Assembly (NCBI RefSeq): GCF_002933855.1
Contig: NZ_BFAQ01000034.1
Span: forward strand, 109,918 to 173,917
Direction of reading: 5' to 3'
Source of the DNA: Vibrio penaeicida
GTDB taxonomy: Bacteria; Pseudomonadota; Gammaproteobacteria; Enterobacterales; Vibrionaceae
Length of the DNA: 64,000 nucleotides
Position 1 is the first letter of the stretch, and each line of letters begins with the position of its first letter. The position numbers and the translations under genes were made by a program. The notes beneath the pieces were generated by a model. It did not search any database, was not told the DNA's origin, and saw nothing but the letters and a program-made list of their open reading frames with translations. Positions 17,781 through 26,198 of the stretch are shown here, piece after piece.

Positions 17781-18626
17781 ATGTGCGAATTGCTCGGAAT
17801 GAGCGCCAATGTGCCAACAGACATTTGTTTTAGTTTTACAGGGCTGATGCAAAGAGGCGGAAATACGGGACCACACCGTGATGGGTGGGGAATCACGTTT
17901 TACGAAGGGAAAGGGTTTAGGACGTTTAAGGACCCAAACCCGAGCTGCAAGTCTAAAATTGCTGAACTGGTGCAGAATTATCCGATCAAAAGTAAAGCCG
18001 TCATTAGCCATATTCGGCAAGCCAACCGAGGGGGAGTGAACTTAGAAAATACTCACCCTTTTACTAGAGAGCTTTGGGGGCGTTACTGGACCTTTGCACA
18101 CAATGGGCAATTGAGTGGATACGACAAATTAAAAACAGGATTCATTCGACCTGTTGGGCAAACAGACAGTGAATTGTCATTTTGTTGGTTACTCAATCGC
18201 TTGCAAGACCGTTATCCAGAACCACCACAAGACATGGTTGGCATGTTTAAGTTTGTAGCAGAGTGCTGCGATGAACTGAGAGAGCTTGGCGTGTTTAACA
18301 TGTTACTCAGTGATGGTGAGTATGTGATGACCTATTGCACGAATCACCTGTATTGGATAACAAGACGCGCACCGTTTGGTAAAGCAAGCCTTATCGATGA
18401 AGATGTCACCATTGATTTTCAGAAAGAAACGACACCAAATGATGTTGTTTCTGTCATCGCAACTCAGCCGTTAACCGACAATGAGGCTTGGCACCGTATG
18501 AAGCCAGGGGAATTTAATATTTTCCATTTTGGTGAAAGCATTGACGGAAATCACGGTGAGCTTGAGCACGTCCTGTTCGCAGAAGCGAAACCAAAATCGC
18601 AGGCTCCGACAGAACCATTAGAGTAA
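17781..18626 (+). CDS. yafJ: Class II glutamine amidotransferase-like protein (YafJ)
   Basis: 281 residues. The N-terminal nucleophile Cys2 (MCELLGMSA) and the GATase II segments HRDGWGITF, SHIRQANRG, NTHPFTRELWG and FAHNGQLSGY are present. The family hydrolyses glutamine or a related gamma-glutamyl amide, but the acceptor for YafJ is not known. The gmhA-yafJ order is conserved with E. coli. Its own terminator appears split by a repeat element. Confidence 0.9.
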   Translation: MCELLGMSANVPTDICFSFTGLMQRGGNTGPHRDGWGITFYEGKGFRTFKDPNPSCKSKIAELVQNYPIKSKAVISHIRQANRGGVNLENTHPFTRELWGRYWTFAHNGQLSGYDKLKTGFIRPVGQTDSELSFCWLLNRLQDRYPEPPQDMVGMFKFVAECCDELRELGVFNMLLSDGEYVMTYCTNHLYWITRRAPFGKASLIDEDVTIDFQKETTPNDVVSVIATQPLTDNEAWHRMKPGEFNIFHFGESIDGNHGELEHVLFAEAKPKSQAPTEPLE

Positions 18627-18634
18627 TCGATTTT

Positions 18635-18923
18635 AAATCCCATTATACCCAAGTAACCTCAAGATGCTTGGTTCAGCGAGATTGAACTGGCTTTCAGACA
18701 AGGCACCGATATGAAGATCTAGTCATTCTAAATCAAGAATCGGTAACGCAGTATGAAAGCCAGTTAAACTCGCCCTTGGGAGCCCATATTCTGCCCCATT
18801 TCATCGTCAAAGAACTTGGAAAGGACCCGTCATTCCACTGCGTTCTTCTCCTTGAACTGGAACAGACTATGAGGCTCTGAACCCTGTATCTTGAGGTCAC
18901 TTGGGTATAACCCAGTGGGATTT
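18635..18923 (+). terminator. yafJ terminator arms split by a repeat element
   Basis: AAATCCCA (18635-18642) pairs with TGGGATTT (18916-18923), and the latter continues into a T run to 18926, exactly the form of a Rho-independent terminator. The loop between the arms is occupied by the 266-bp inverted-ended element at 18644-18909. Before insertion the loop would have been only a few bases. Confidence 0.6.
18644..18909. repeat. 266-bp intergenic repeat element with inverted ends
   Basis: The left end TATACCCAAGTAACCTCAAG (18644 on) and the right end, whose complement reads TATACCCAAGTGACCTCAAG (to 18909), form inverted termini of about 22 bp. Inside is a second inverted pair, GAACTGGCTTTCA (18684-18696) / TGAAAGCCAGTT (18754-18765). 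No open frame is credible inside. It looks like a non-autonomous, MITE-like element; shorter relatives occur elsewhere in the window. Confidence 0.75.
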
Positions 18924-18966
18924 TTTATCTCTTCTCCACTTCTCTTATTTTCATTATTTTCTTCTT

Positions 18967-20175
18967 CTATTTTTTACTATTCATAATCAATTCCAAACAA
19001 TCAAAGAAGGTTTGAGTAGACTCGGAATAGAACTCATCAACGGCAGAGAAGTGATTTTTATTCGGTAGCACTACCTTGCTGCCGACCATGCCGTTTGAAT
19101 GTATGTATTCCAGAAAAATATCGGTTTGTCTTTGAAATTCATCACTTTCATTTTTTCCTACATAAAGGTGGAAATTGACGGGTTCAACAGCGCCGCAATG
19201 AATAGGGCTTGTGTCTTTTAACTGTGTTAGATCGAGCTTCAACCGATCGCGCATAACGATAGATAATGGCTCCAAATCGTAGAGACCTGAAAAGCAAATA
19301 ACGGTTTGAAAAATATTGCGAGGCATCGCGGGATCGAGCATCGACCAATTAGTCAGCCCCATCATTGCAGCAAGGTGCGCGCCTGCGGAGTGACCAGCAA
19401 CAGTTATCGCATGTGGGTCGATACCATGCTCGTCTGCTGCGAGAAATAAAGCGCGAATACCTTTCCGACACGATTCTATGATCTCACTCATAGGAACATC
19501 TGGGGCTTGGGGGTAGTTTAAGTTTGCTACGGCAACACCGGATTCAGTAAAAGAGTTGGCGACTTTGACGTAGATTTCTTTGTCCGTGTACTGCCAATAG
19601 CCCCCGTGGATATGGATTAGCAAGGGCAATTTCTTGTTTCGTTGCTTTGGGGTAAAAAGATCCAATGAATGGTGATAGGGAGAGTCGCCGAACACCATTT
19701 CTGTTTTGTCACAATCAGGTGAGGGCTGGGTATTGACCCAATTGCGAATGATTTTTGGTGCATCTGGGGCGGTTAAAAAAGTGTAGTACTGATCAAAGAG
19801 GGCTGTTTTTGTGTACCCCTGATACACAACCTCTTCAGATAGAGGTTCTCGTACAATCGCGGCTTCTAACGCAACCATTTCGTGTTCAATTATTGCTACC
19901 TCACCAATATTTCCTGCTAGCTTGAATCTGAGCAGCTTATCTATTTCGTCCGCATTGTTATGGAAATCATCGAGTGATTTTACAAAAATCGTTAACGTCT
20001 TGATGGATGAACGGTTCACGCCATAGGATTGAAATTTTTCATTAATTTTAGTTGCAAGAATGTCAAGGGTTTCGATTGTATTCTTAAAATTTTCTTCTGA
20101 TGCGTACTCTATGAAAAGTTCATTATTTTCAATGTTTTCTGTCGATATTTTATTATTTAAAGATGTGATTTTCAT
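18967..20175 (-). CDS. RidA-like domain fused to an arylformamidase-like alpha/beta hydrolase
   Basis: 402 residues. The C-terminal two thirds form an alpha/beta hydrolase with oxyanion motif HGGYWQ (190-195), nucleophile elbow GHSAGAHLA (Ser263), GLYDLEPL (297-304), YVGKNESDEF (338-347) and catalytic His375 (NHFSAVDE). This pattern is that of kynurenine formamidase-like enzymes. Residues 20-110 (IETLDILATKINEKF, IKTLTIFVKSLDDF, IIEHEMVALEAAIV) resemble a YjgF/RidA subunit, a family that hydrolyses reactive enamines/imines; I infer this from spacing and hydrophobic pattern. It is divergent from the catabolic operon and probably part of it. A role in freeing or tidying an aryl amine intermediate is inference. 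Confidence 0.75.
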   Translation of the reverse strand: MKITSLNNKISTENIENNELFIEYASEENFKNTIETLDILATKINEKFQSYGVNRSSIKTLTIFVKSLDDFHNNADEIDKLLRFKLAGNIGEVAIIEHEMVALEAAIVREPLSEEVVYQGYTKTALFDQYYTFLTAPDAPKIIRNWVNTQPSPDCDKTEMVFGDSPYHHSLDLFTPKQRNKKLPLLIHIHGGYWQYTDKEIYVKVANSFTESGVAVANLNYPQAPDVPMSEIIESCRKGIRALFLAADEHGIDPHAITVAGHSAGAHLAAMMGLTNWSMLDPAMPRNIFQTVICFSGLYDLEPLSIVMRDRLKLDLTQLKDTSPIHCGAVEPVNFHLYVGKNESDEFQRQTDIFLEYIHSNGMVGSKVVLPNKNHFSAVDEFYSESTQTFFDCLELIMNSKK

Positions 20176-20486
20176 AGCTGCTCTCCTTGCATTTTAGTAT
20201 GGCTTACTATCAAGCTATTAGGCAAAAAGAGCCTAAGTTTACTGTTGTAGTGAAATGCATCTCTTATGCATTGGAAATCCCCATATGCACCTAAGATCCC
20301 TGCGATTTTTTTTCGAAATTTCTCAATACCTCTAAAGTCCTTGATTGGAAATATAATTCTTTAAATTCTATAAAAACAGCATAACAACACAGATCACATT
20401 TACTTTAAGTGTATATATTTTAAACTTGAAGTATTTTTCTTGATTGTATACTTTTTGATCAATTCATCAAGGCAAGGAGCACGAAA
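20176..20486. promoter_or_regulatory. Divergent control region of the aromatic catabolic cluster
   Basis: 311 bases between the RidA-hydrolase gene and the monooxygenase gene, very AT-rich near 20340-20470. A repeated motif occurs as TACTTTAAGT (20401-20410), ACTTGAAGTA (20424-20433) and ATACTT (20448-20453), giving two overlapping inverted repeats with 13-base spacers. TTGAT-N6-ATCAA (20455-20470) lies just before the ribosome site AAGGAGC. These are candidate operators for the cluster's MarR protein. Confidence 0.5.
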
Positions 20487-22796
20487 ATGAGAGTCGCTTG
20501 TATCGGAGGTGGACCAGGAGGTCTGTATTTCGCAATATCAATGAAACTGCGCAACCCTGAATCAGAAGTGGTCATTTTTGAGCGACACCGTGCTGATGAC
20601 ACATTTGGTTGGGGGGTCGTATTTTCAGCTGAAACACTCGATAACTTTGCACAAAATGACCCACTAAGTGCAGAAGCAATAAGGGATAATTTTGCTTATT
20701 GGGATGATATTGCGCTCGTTCGAAACGACGAGAAAATTGTTTCCACTGGGCATGGGTTTTGTGGAATAGGACGCTTAAGGCTACTCAACATTTTGCAAAA
20801 ACGAGCGGAAGAGCTTGGTATTGAAATTCGTTATGCCACCGAATCACGCCCTGCCGAAGAGTTAGCGAAAGAATACGATCTTGTTGTGGCTTCCGATGGT
20901 TTGAACTCCAAAACAAGACAAGCGCACGAAGCGGAATTCAAACCTAATGTGGAAATGAGACCATGCAAGTTTGTTTGGCTAGGGACCCCACAAAAGTTTG
21001 ATGATGCGTTCACATTCATTTTTGTGGAAACCGATAAAGGCTGGGTTTGGGCACACGCCTATCAGTTTGACGATGAGATGGCGACGTTCATTGTTGAGTG
21101 CGATGAAGAGACATGGCAAAACTATGGATTTGGGGAGTTGAGCCAACAAGAATCTATCGAAGTTTGTCAGGAAATTTTCAAAGACCACCTATCCGGTCAG
21201 CCTCTCATTACCAATGCCAACCACATTCGAGGTTCTGCTTGGATCAACTTCCCTCGTTTACTGTGTGAGAAATGGAGCTTTAACAATATTGTCTTAATGG
21301 GGGATGCCTCTGCGTCGGCGCATTTTTCCATTGGTTCCGGTACGAAACTGGCGATGGAAAGTGCCATTGCCCTAGCAACTTATTTGAATCAAGAAGGCTC
21401 CATCCAAGATGCGTTCCAGTTGTATGAAAGTGAACGTCGAGAACAAGTACTTAGGATTCAGTCGGCCGCAATCAATTCATTAGAATGGTTTGAACACGTT
21501 CATCGTTATTTGGGATTTGATTTAGAGCAATTCAACTACGCCATGTTGACTCGCTCACAGCGAATTGGGCATGAAAATCTGAGAATGAGAGATCCAAATT
21601 GGCTTGCCGATGCAGAAGCTTGGTTTTGCAAACAGGCTGGTGGCACCGATTCAGATTGTGTTCGCTCCCCGATGTTTACCCCGTTTTCTCTGCGTGACTT
21701 GGAATTGGTGAATCGTGTTGTGGTTTCTCCCATTGCTCAATACAAAAGCATCGAAGGGCATATTAGCGATTGGCACTTGATTCATTACGGTGAGAGAGCA
21801 AAAGGCGGCGCTGGGTTGGTGTGCACAGAAATGGTGTCGGTGTCTGAAGAGGGACGCCCCACACTCGGTTGCGCTGGGCTTTATCACGACTCTCAGATCG
21901 AAGGTTGGAACAGGGTTAACCGATTTGTGCATAAAGAAACTCAAGCGGCAACCTGCTGTCAGCTAGGTCATGCGGGCGCTCGCGCTTCGACTCAATTACC
22001 TTGGGAAGCCGAGAACCAGCCATTGAACTCAGGAGGCTGGCCGCTGAAATCCGCTTCTAATGTACCGTGGTCGCCTAGCAGTGAAACGCCAGAACCGCTT
22101 TCCGAATACGACATGGATATTGTGTGTGAGCAGTTTGTTATTGCCGCGAGAAGGGCGGAACGTGCTGGATTCGACATGCTGGAAATTCACGCGGGTCATG
22201 GTGGTTTATTAGCGTCATTCATATCGCCGCTAACCAACGTACGAGAGGATCAATTCGGTAGCCAATCACTTGCAAATCGGATGAAATTTCCACTTCGAGT
22301 GGTCACAGCAGTTAGACAAGCGTGGCCAAGGAAGAAACCGATGTCTGTTCGCATTTCTGCCAGTGACTGGGTTGGCGACAAGGGGGTGACACCTGATGAA
22401 GCCGTGGACATTTCCGCCATGCTTAAACAAGTAGGCGTTGATATCATTGTGGTTTCATCCGGTGAAACCACGTCTTCAGTCGCGCCAAGGTACGGCCGCC
22501 TTTACCAAACGCCTTTTGCCGATCAAATACGCAATGAAGCGGATATCAGTACCATGGCCGTCGGGAATATCTACGAAGCTGACCATGTGAATTCCATCTT
22601 GCTCGCAGGTCGTGCCGATCTCGTTGCAATAGGTCGACCCCACTTATCAGACCCTTACTGGACGAATAGGCAAGCCGCGCTCATACAAGATAAAGAGCAG
22701 GCATGGCCAAGCCCATATCAATCAGGTAAAGAACAGCTCCAGCATTTAGTAAACAGAGAATTAGCAAACACAGATTTGCCAAACAGAGAGTCTTAA
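20487..22796 (+). CDS. FAD monooxygenase / Old Yellow Enzyme fusion (salicylyl-CoA 5-hydroxylase or 2-aminobenzoyl-CoA monooxygenase/reductase type)
   Basis: 769 residues, two enzymes in one chain. Residues 1-385 are a class A flavin monooxygenase with the FAD loop CIGGGPGGLYFAISMK (5-20), VVASDGLNSKTR (133-144) and the GD motif LMGDASASAHFS (270-281). Residues 393-769 are an Old Yellow Enzyme domain with SPMFTPFSLRDLELVNRVV, EIHAGHGGLLASFISP and NVREDQFGS. This fusion is known from aryl-CoA hydroxylases that act on salicylyl-CoA (giving gentisyl-CoA) and on 2-aminobenzoyl-CoA. The neighbouring CoA ligase, thioesterase and gentisate dioxygenase favour 5-hydroxylation of the CoA thioester. Good ribosome site AAGGAGC. 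Confidence 0.85.
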   Translation: MRVACIGGGPGGLYFAISMKLRNPESEVVIFERHRADDTFGWGVVFSAETLDNFAQNDPLSAEAIRDNFAYWDDIALVRNDEKIVSTGHGFCGIGRLRLLNILQKRAEELGIEIRYATESRPAEELAKEYDLVVASDGLNSKTRQAHEAEFKPNVEMRPCKFVWLGTPQKFDDAFTFIFVETDKGWVWAHAYQFDDEMATFIVECDEETWQNYGFGELSQQESIEVCQEIFKDHLSGQPLITNANHIRGSAWINFPRLLCEKWSFNNIVLMGDASASAHFSIGSGTKLAMESAIALATYLNQEGSIQDAFQLYESERREQVLRIQSAAINSLEWFEHVHRYLGFDLEQFNYAMLTRSQRIGHENLRMRDPNWLADAEAWFCKQAGGTDSDCVRSPMFTPFSLRDLELVNRVVVSPIAQYKSIEGHISDWHLIHYGERAKGGAGLVCTEMVSVSEEGRPTLGCAGLYHDSQIEGWNRVNRFVHKETQAATCCQLGHAGARASTQLPWEAENQPLNSGGWPLKSASNVPWSPSSETPEPLSEYDMDIVCEQFVIAARRAERAGFDMLEIHAGHGGLLASFISPLTNVREDQFGSQSLANRMKFPLRVVTAVRQAWPRKKPMSVRISASDWVGDKGVTPDEAVDISAMLKQVGVDIIVVSSGETTSSVAPRYGRLYQTPFADQIRNEADISTMAVGNIYEADHVNSILLAGRADLVAIGRPHLSDPYWTNRQAALIQDKEQAWPSPYQSGKEQLQHLVNRELANTDLPNRES

Positions 22797-22800
22797 GCGC

Positions 22801-23277
22801 ATGAGTGAATTGAAAAAATCAATAATGAATACCGATGAGCAAAAATCTAAGTCGCGTCTTCGGTTATGGCTCAGAATCCTCGGCGTCAGCCAAACTGTTC
22901 AGTCGGAACTTCGGCAGAATTTTCGAGTTGAGTTCAACTCGACACTTCCTCGGTTTGATGTGCTAGCAACGCTGGCACGTTACGAAGAAGGGATGAAAAT
23001 GAGCGACTTATCCAAAGCGTTGCGCGTTTCTGGCGGCAATGTGACGGGCATTATCGATAGGCTGATAGAAGACGAGTTCGTCGAAAGAGCTGTAATGCCA
23101 AACGATCGCAGAGCCTCTTGTGTGTCGTTAACGGAGTTGGGTCGTAAAGAATTTGAAGTTCAAGCGAAAGCCCATGAAACGTGGGTGAACGACCTTTTGA
23201 TTTCATTGGATGACGAGTCGCTCGACACACTGTGCCAGCAACTCGACGATATTATTCATCATACCGTCAAAGATTAG
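22801..23277 (+). CDS. MarR-family transcriptional regulator
   Basis: 158 residues with a winged helix-turn-helix: LPRFDVLATLARYEEGMKMS, then LSKALRVSGGNVTGIIDRL (recognition helix region) and the wing VERAVMPNDRRASCVSLTELG. It starts 4 bases after the monooxygenase stop, so it is co-transcribed; a second possible start is ATG 22825. MarR proteins in aryl-CoA clusters typically bind the aryl-CoA thioester and release the promoter. The likely target is the region at 20401-20470 (inference). Confidence 0.9.
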   Translation: MSELKKSIMNTDEQKSKSRLRLWLRILGVSQTVQSELRQNFRVEFNSTLPRFDVLATLARYEEGMKMSDLSKALRVSGGNVTGIIDRLIEDEFVERAVMPNDRRASCVSLTELGRKEFEVQAKAHETWVNDLLISLDDESLDTLCQQLDDIIHHTVKD

Positions 23278-23357
23278 GGCAATAGAACCCTATTATCTGT
23301 CGATTATTGACAGAGCGATTGATGCAATGTCTATATAACGCGTAGTGAGGGAAAACT

Positions 23358-24974
23358 ATGTTAGGACCAACCGCACATGTCGATCCGTTTACACGGAACA
23401 ATCTGCCACCTGCTGAGAAGTGGCCAGAATTGCTGTATACGGAATCGCGCTACCCAGAATACCTCAATGTCGCCGAAGAACTGACCGACAAAATGGTCGC
23501 AATCGGGTTCGGCGACCATACCGCTCTTATCGGGAATGGGCGCAGACGAACCTACAAAGAGCTATTGGATTGGAGTAACCGGATCGCGAATGTTCTGGTT
23601 GAGGATTTAGGGCTCGTTCCTGGGAACAGAGTGTTGATCCGTTCAGCGAATAATCCAGCGTTTGTCGCATGTTGGTTAGCTGTCACTAAAGCGGGAGGCG
23701 TTGCGGTCAATACAATGCCGATGCTAAGAGCATCCGAGCTGGCTCAAATCGTTGAAAAAGCCGAAATAAAGTATTCATTATGCGACTCTCGGTTAATGGA
23801 TGAACTTGAAAAGTGCCAAGAATCCAGCCCATGTTTGGAGCATGTTGTTGGATTCGATGGGAGCTCAAATTTTGATGCACAGCTCGACAGAATGGCATTA
23901 GAAAAATCGGTGAAATTTAGCCCAGTAAAAACAGGGCGAGACGATGTTGCCTTGCTCGCTTTCACGTCTGGCACCACAGGTAAACCCAAAGCGACCATGC
24001 ATTTCCATAGAGATTTGCTTCTGATAGCGGATGGCTATGCAAGGGAAGTGTTGCAAGTATCACCCGACGACATTGTGGTGGGATCCCCACCGTTAGCTTT
24101 TACTTTTGGATTGGGGGGATTGGCAATATTCCCGTTGCGTTTCGGTGCATCAAGCATCCTGTTAGAAAATGCGTCTCCCACTAACATCATTGAAATCATT
24201 GATAAGTACAAAGCAACGATTTGCTTTACGGCACCAACTGCGTATCGAGTGATGTTGAAAGGCATGGAAGAAGACGCGGATCTGTCTTCGTTAAGGGTGG
24301 CTGTGTCTGCTGGTGAAACGCTTCCGGCTCCTATTTATAAAGAATGGTTTGAGAAAACCAAAAAGCCGCTGCTCGATGGAATAGGCGCAACAGAAATGTT
24401 GCACATATTTATTTCTAATCGCCTAGACGATCATGCCCCAGGTTCAACAGGAAAGCCCATCTCAGGATACGAAGCCAAAATCGTGAACGAGAAGGGTGAA
24501 GAGTCCGCGGTGGGCGAAGTGGGGAGGCTCATGGTTCGCGGCCCAACAGGATGTCGATACCTCAATGATCCTCGCCAACATGATTACGTCTCTTCAGGTT
24601 GGAATATAACGGGAGATGCCTTCTACAAAGACGAACAAGGCTTCTTTCACTTCGTTTCTCGTAACGACGAAATGATCGTTTCTTCTGGCTATAACATCGC
24701 TGGACCAGAAGTGGAATCGGCGCTCCTTAGCCATCCCTATGTAAAAGAATGCGCTGTGATTGGCACAAAAGATGATGCGCGAGGCATGATTGTTCAAGCT
24801 CATATTGTATTAGCAGAAAATACAGAGCCTTCAGATCAGACCATTAAAGAACTACAAGACTACGTCAAAAATACCATCGCCCCATTCAAATACCCAAGAT
24901 CCATAAAATTTATTGAAGAGTTACCAAAGACAAAGACAGGGAAAGTGCAAAAACACAAGCTAACGAGCGTTTAA
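23358..24974 (+). CDS. Aryl-CoA ligase, benzoate/2-aminobenzoate-CoA ligase type
   Basis: 538 residues of the adenylate-forming superfamily. Motifs are the P-loop LAFTSGTTGKPKATMHFHR, GIGATEML, GDAFYKDEQGFFHFVSRNDE, SSGYNIAGPEVES and the C-terminal catalytic Lys in LPKTKTGKVQKHKL. It activates a benzoate-type acid with ATP and CoA. Length and motif wording fit the benzoate-CoA ligase family. In this cluster it would make the substrate of the fused monooxygenase; salicylate and anthranilate are the leading candidates. An 80-base gap before it holds a small inverted repeat TCTGTC-N7-GACAGA (23296-23314). Confidence 0.9.
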   Translation: MLGPTAHVDPFTRNNLPPAEKWPELLYTESRYPEYLNVAEELTDKMVAIGFGDHTALIGNGRRRTYKELLDWSNRIANVLVEDLGLVPGNRVLIRSANNPAFVACWLAVTKAGGVAVNTMPMLRASELAQIVEKAEIKYSLCDSRLMDELEKCQESSPCLEHVVGFDGSSNFDAQLDRMALEKSVKFSPVKTGRDDVALLAFTSGTTGKPKATMHFHRDLLLIADGYAREVLQVSPDDIVVGSPPLAFTFGLGGLAIFPLRFGASSILLENASPTNIIEIIDKYKATICFTAPTAYRVMLKGMEEDADLSSLRVAVSAGETLPAPIYKEWFEKTKKPLLDGIGATEMLHIFISNRLDDHAPGSTGKPISGYEAKIVNEKGEESAVGEVGRLMVRGPTGCRYLNDPRQHDYVSSGWNITGDAFYKDEQGFFHFVSRNDEMIVSSGYNIAGPEVESALLSHPYVKECAVIGTKDDARGMIVQAHIVLAENTEPSDQTIKELQDYVKNTIAPFKYPRSIKFIEELPKTKTGKVQKHKLTSV

Positions 24975-25038
24975 GTTGGCTTAACTAATTTAATTAAGTA
25001 GGCAAATACCATCTCGTGTGGTGGATAAGGACAATGCT

Positions 25039-26178
25039 ATGAAATTAAAAATATATTTATCAATAGTGGTTTCGTTATTTTTTTCAATCTCGTCATCCTA
25101 TGCGAATGAGCTCAAAGTGGGCTTGATTACTACGCTTTCAGGTGGTGGCGCAGCACTAGGTATTGATATTCGCGATGGGTTTCTATTAGGGATTGAACAA
25201 GCGGGCAAGGGTAATATTTCTGTTGTGGTCGAGGATGATCAGCGCAAGCCGGACATTGCCATCAAAGTCGCAGACAAAATGATTCAGTCCCATAAAGTGG
25301 ATGTCTTAACTGGGATCGTTTTTTCCAATATTGCGATGGCGGTGATTCCAAGCAGCCTTTCTCAGAAGAAATTTTATATTTCGTCCAATGCGGGACCTTC
25401 TTTACTGGCAGGCAAACGCTGCCACAAAAACTATTTTAATGTCGCTTGGCAGAATGACAATTTGCATGAAGCAGCGGGCGCATTTGCGAATTCCAAACAG
25501 TACAAGAAAAGCTTCATTATGGCACCAAACTACCCTGCCGGCAGAGATGCACTGAACGGATACAAAAGATTGTACCGTGGTGAATTGGCGGGTGAGATAA
25601 AGACCAAGCTAGGGCAAACCGATTACGCCTCTGAAATCGCTCAAATTCGCGCATCGGGTGCAGATAGCGTGTATTTCTTTTTACCGGGCGGAATGGGAGT
25701 TTCTTTTCTTAAACAATATGCCGACAGCGGTGTTGGTATTCCTTTAATTGGTCCTGCGTTCAGTTTCGACCAAACCATTTTAGCGGCAGTGGGTAAAGCC
25801 GCGGTAGGAGTAAACAATACTTCTCAGTGGAACAAAGATCTTGATAACGAAGCGAACAAAGCGTTTGTTTCTTCGTTTAAGGAAAAGCACGGTCGATTGC
25901 CATCCCTTTATGCAAGCCAAGGATTCGACGCTGCAATCCTGCTATCCAACGTAAATGCCAAAGCGTCTATTTCCAACCCCGATCTCTTCCGAGCAGAACT
26001 AGAACAAGCGGACTTTTCTTCGGTCCGAGGGGCATTCAAATTTGGGCGTAACCATCACCCGATTCAAAACTACTTTGTGAGAGAAGTCGTGAAAGAAGGC
26101 GACATCTACACAAACAAAACGGTTGCCACGGTACTGACCGATCATGGAGATGCGTACTCTCCTGAGTGCAAGTTTTAG
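25039..26178 (+). CDS. ABC transporter substrate-binding protein, Liv/aromatic-acid type
   Basis: 379 residues from ATG 25039 (ribosome site ATAAGGA). The signal peptide MKLKIYLSIVVSLFFSISSS is cleaved near YAN-E. The mature protein begins LKVGLITTLSGGGAALGIDI, the standard opening of Leu/Ile/Val-type binding proteins (Peripla_BP_6), which in catabolic clusters often carry benzoates. It captures substrate in the periplasm for the LivHM-GF genes that follow. Ligand assignment to an aromatic acid rests on context only. Confidence 0.9.
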   Translation: MKLKIYLSIVVSLFFSISSSYANELKVGLITTLSGGGAALGIDIRDGFLLGIEQAGKGNISVVVEDDQRKPDIAIKVADKMIQSHKVDVLTGIVFSNIAMAVIPSSLSQKKFYISSNAGPSLLAGKRCHKNYFNVAWQNDNLHEAAGAFANSKQYKKSFIMAPNYPAGRDALNGYKRLYRGELAGEIKTKLGQTDYASEIAQIRASGADSVYFFLPGGMGVSFLKQYADSGVGIPLIGPAFSFDQTILAAVGKAAVGVNNTSQWNKDLDNEANKAFVSSFKEKHGRLPSLYASQGFDAAILLSNVNAKASISNPDLFRAELEQADFSSVRGAFKFGRNHHPIQNYFVREVVKEGDIYTNKTVATVLTDHGDAYSPECKF

Positions 26179-26198
26179 CCCAAGGTAAAGGTGAGAAG

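Noticed and set aside
18644..18909. Insertion sequence with a transposase
   Set aside because: The element has inverted ends but no open frame of useful length, so it can only be a non-autonomous repeat.
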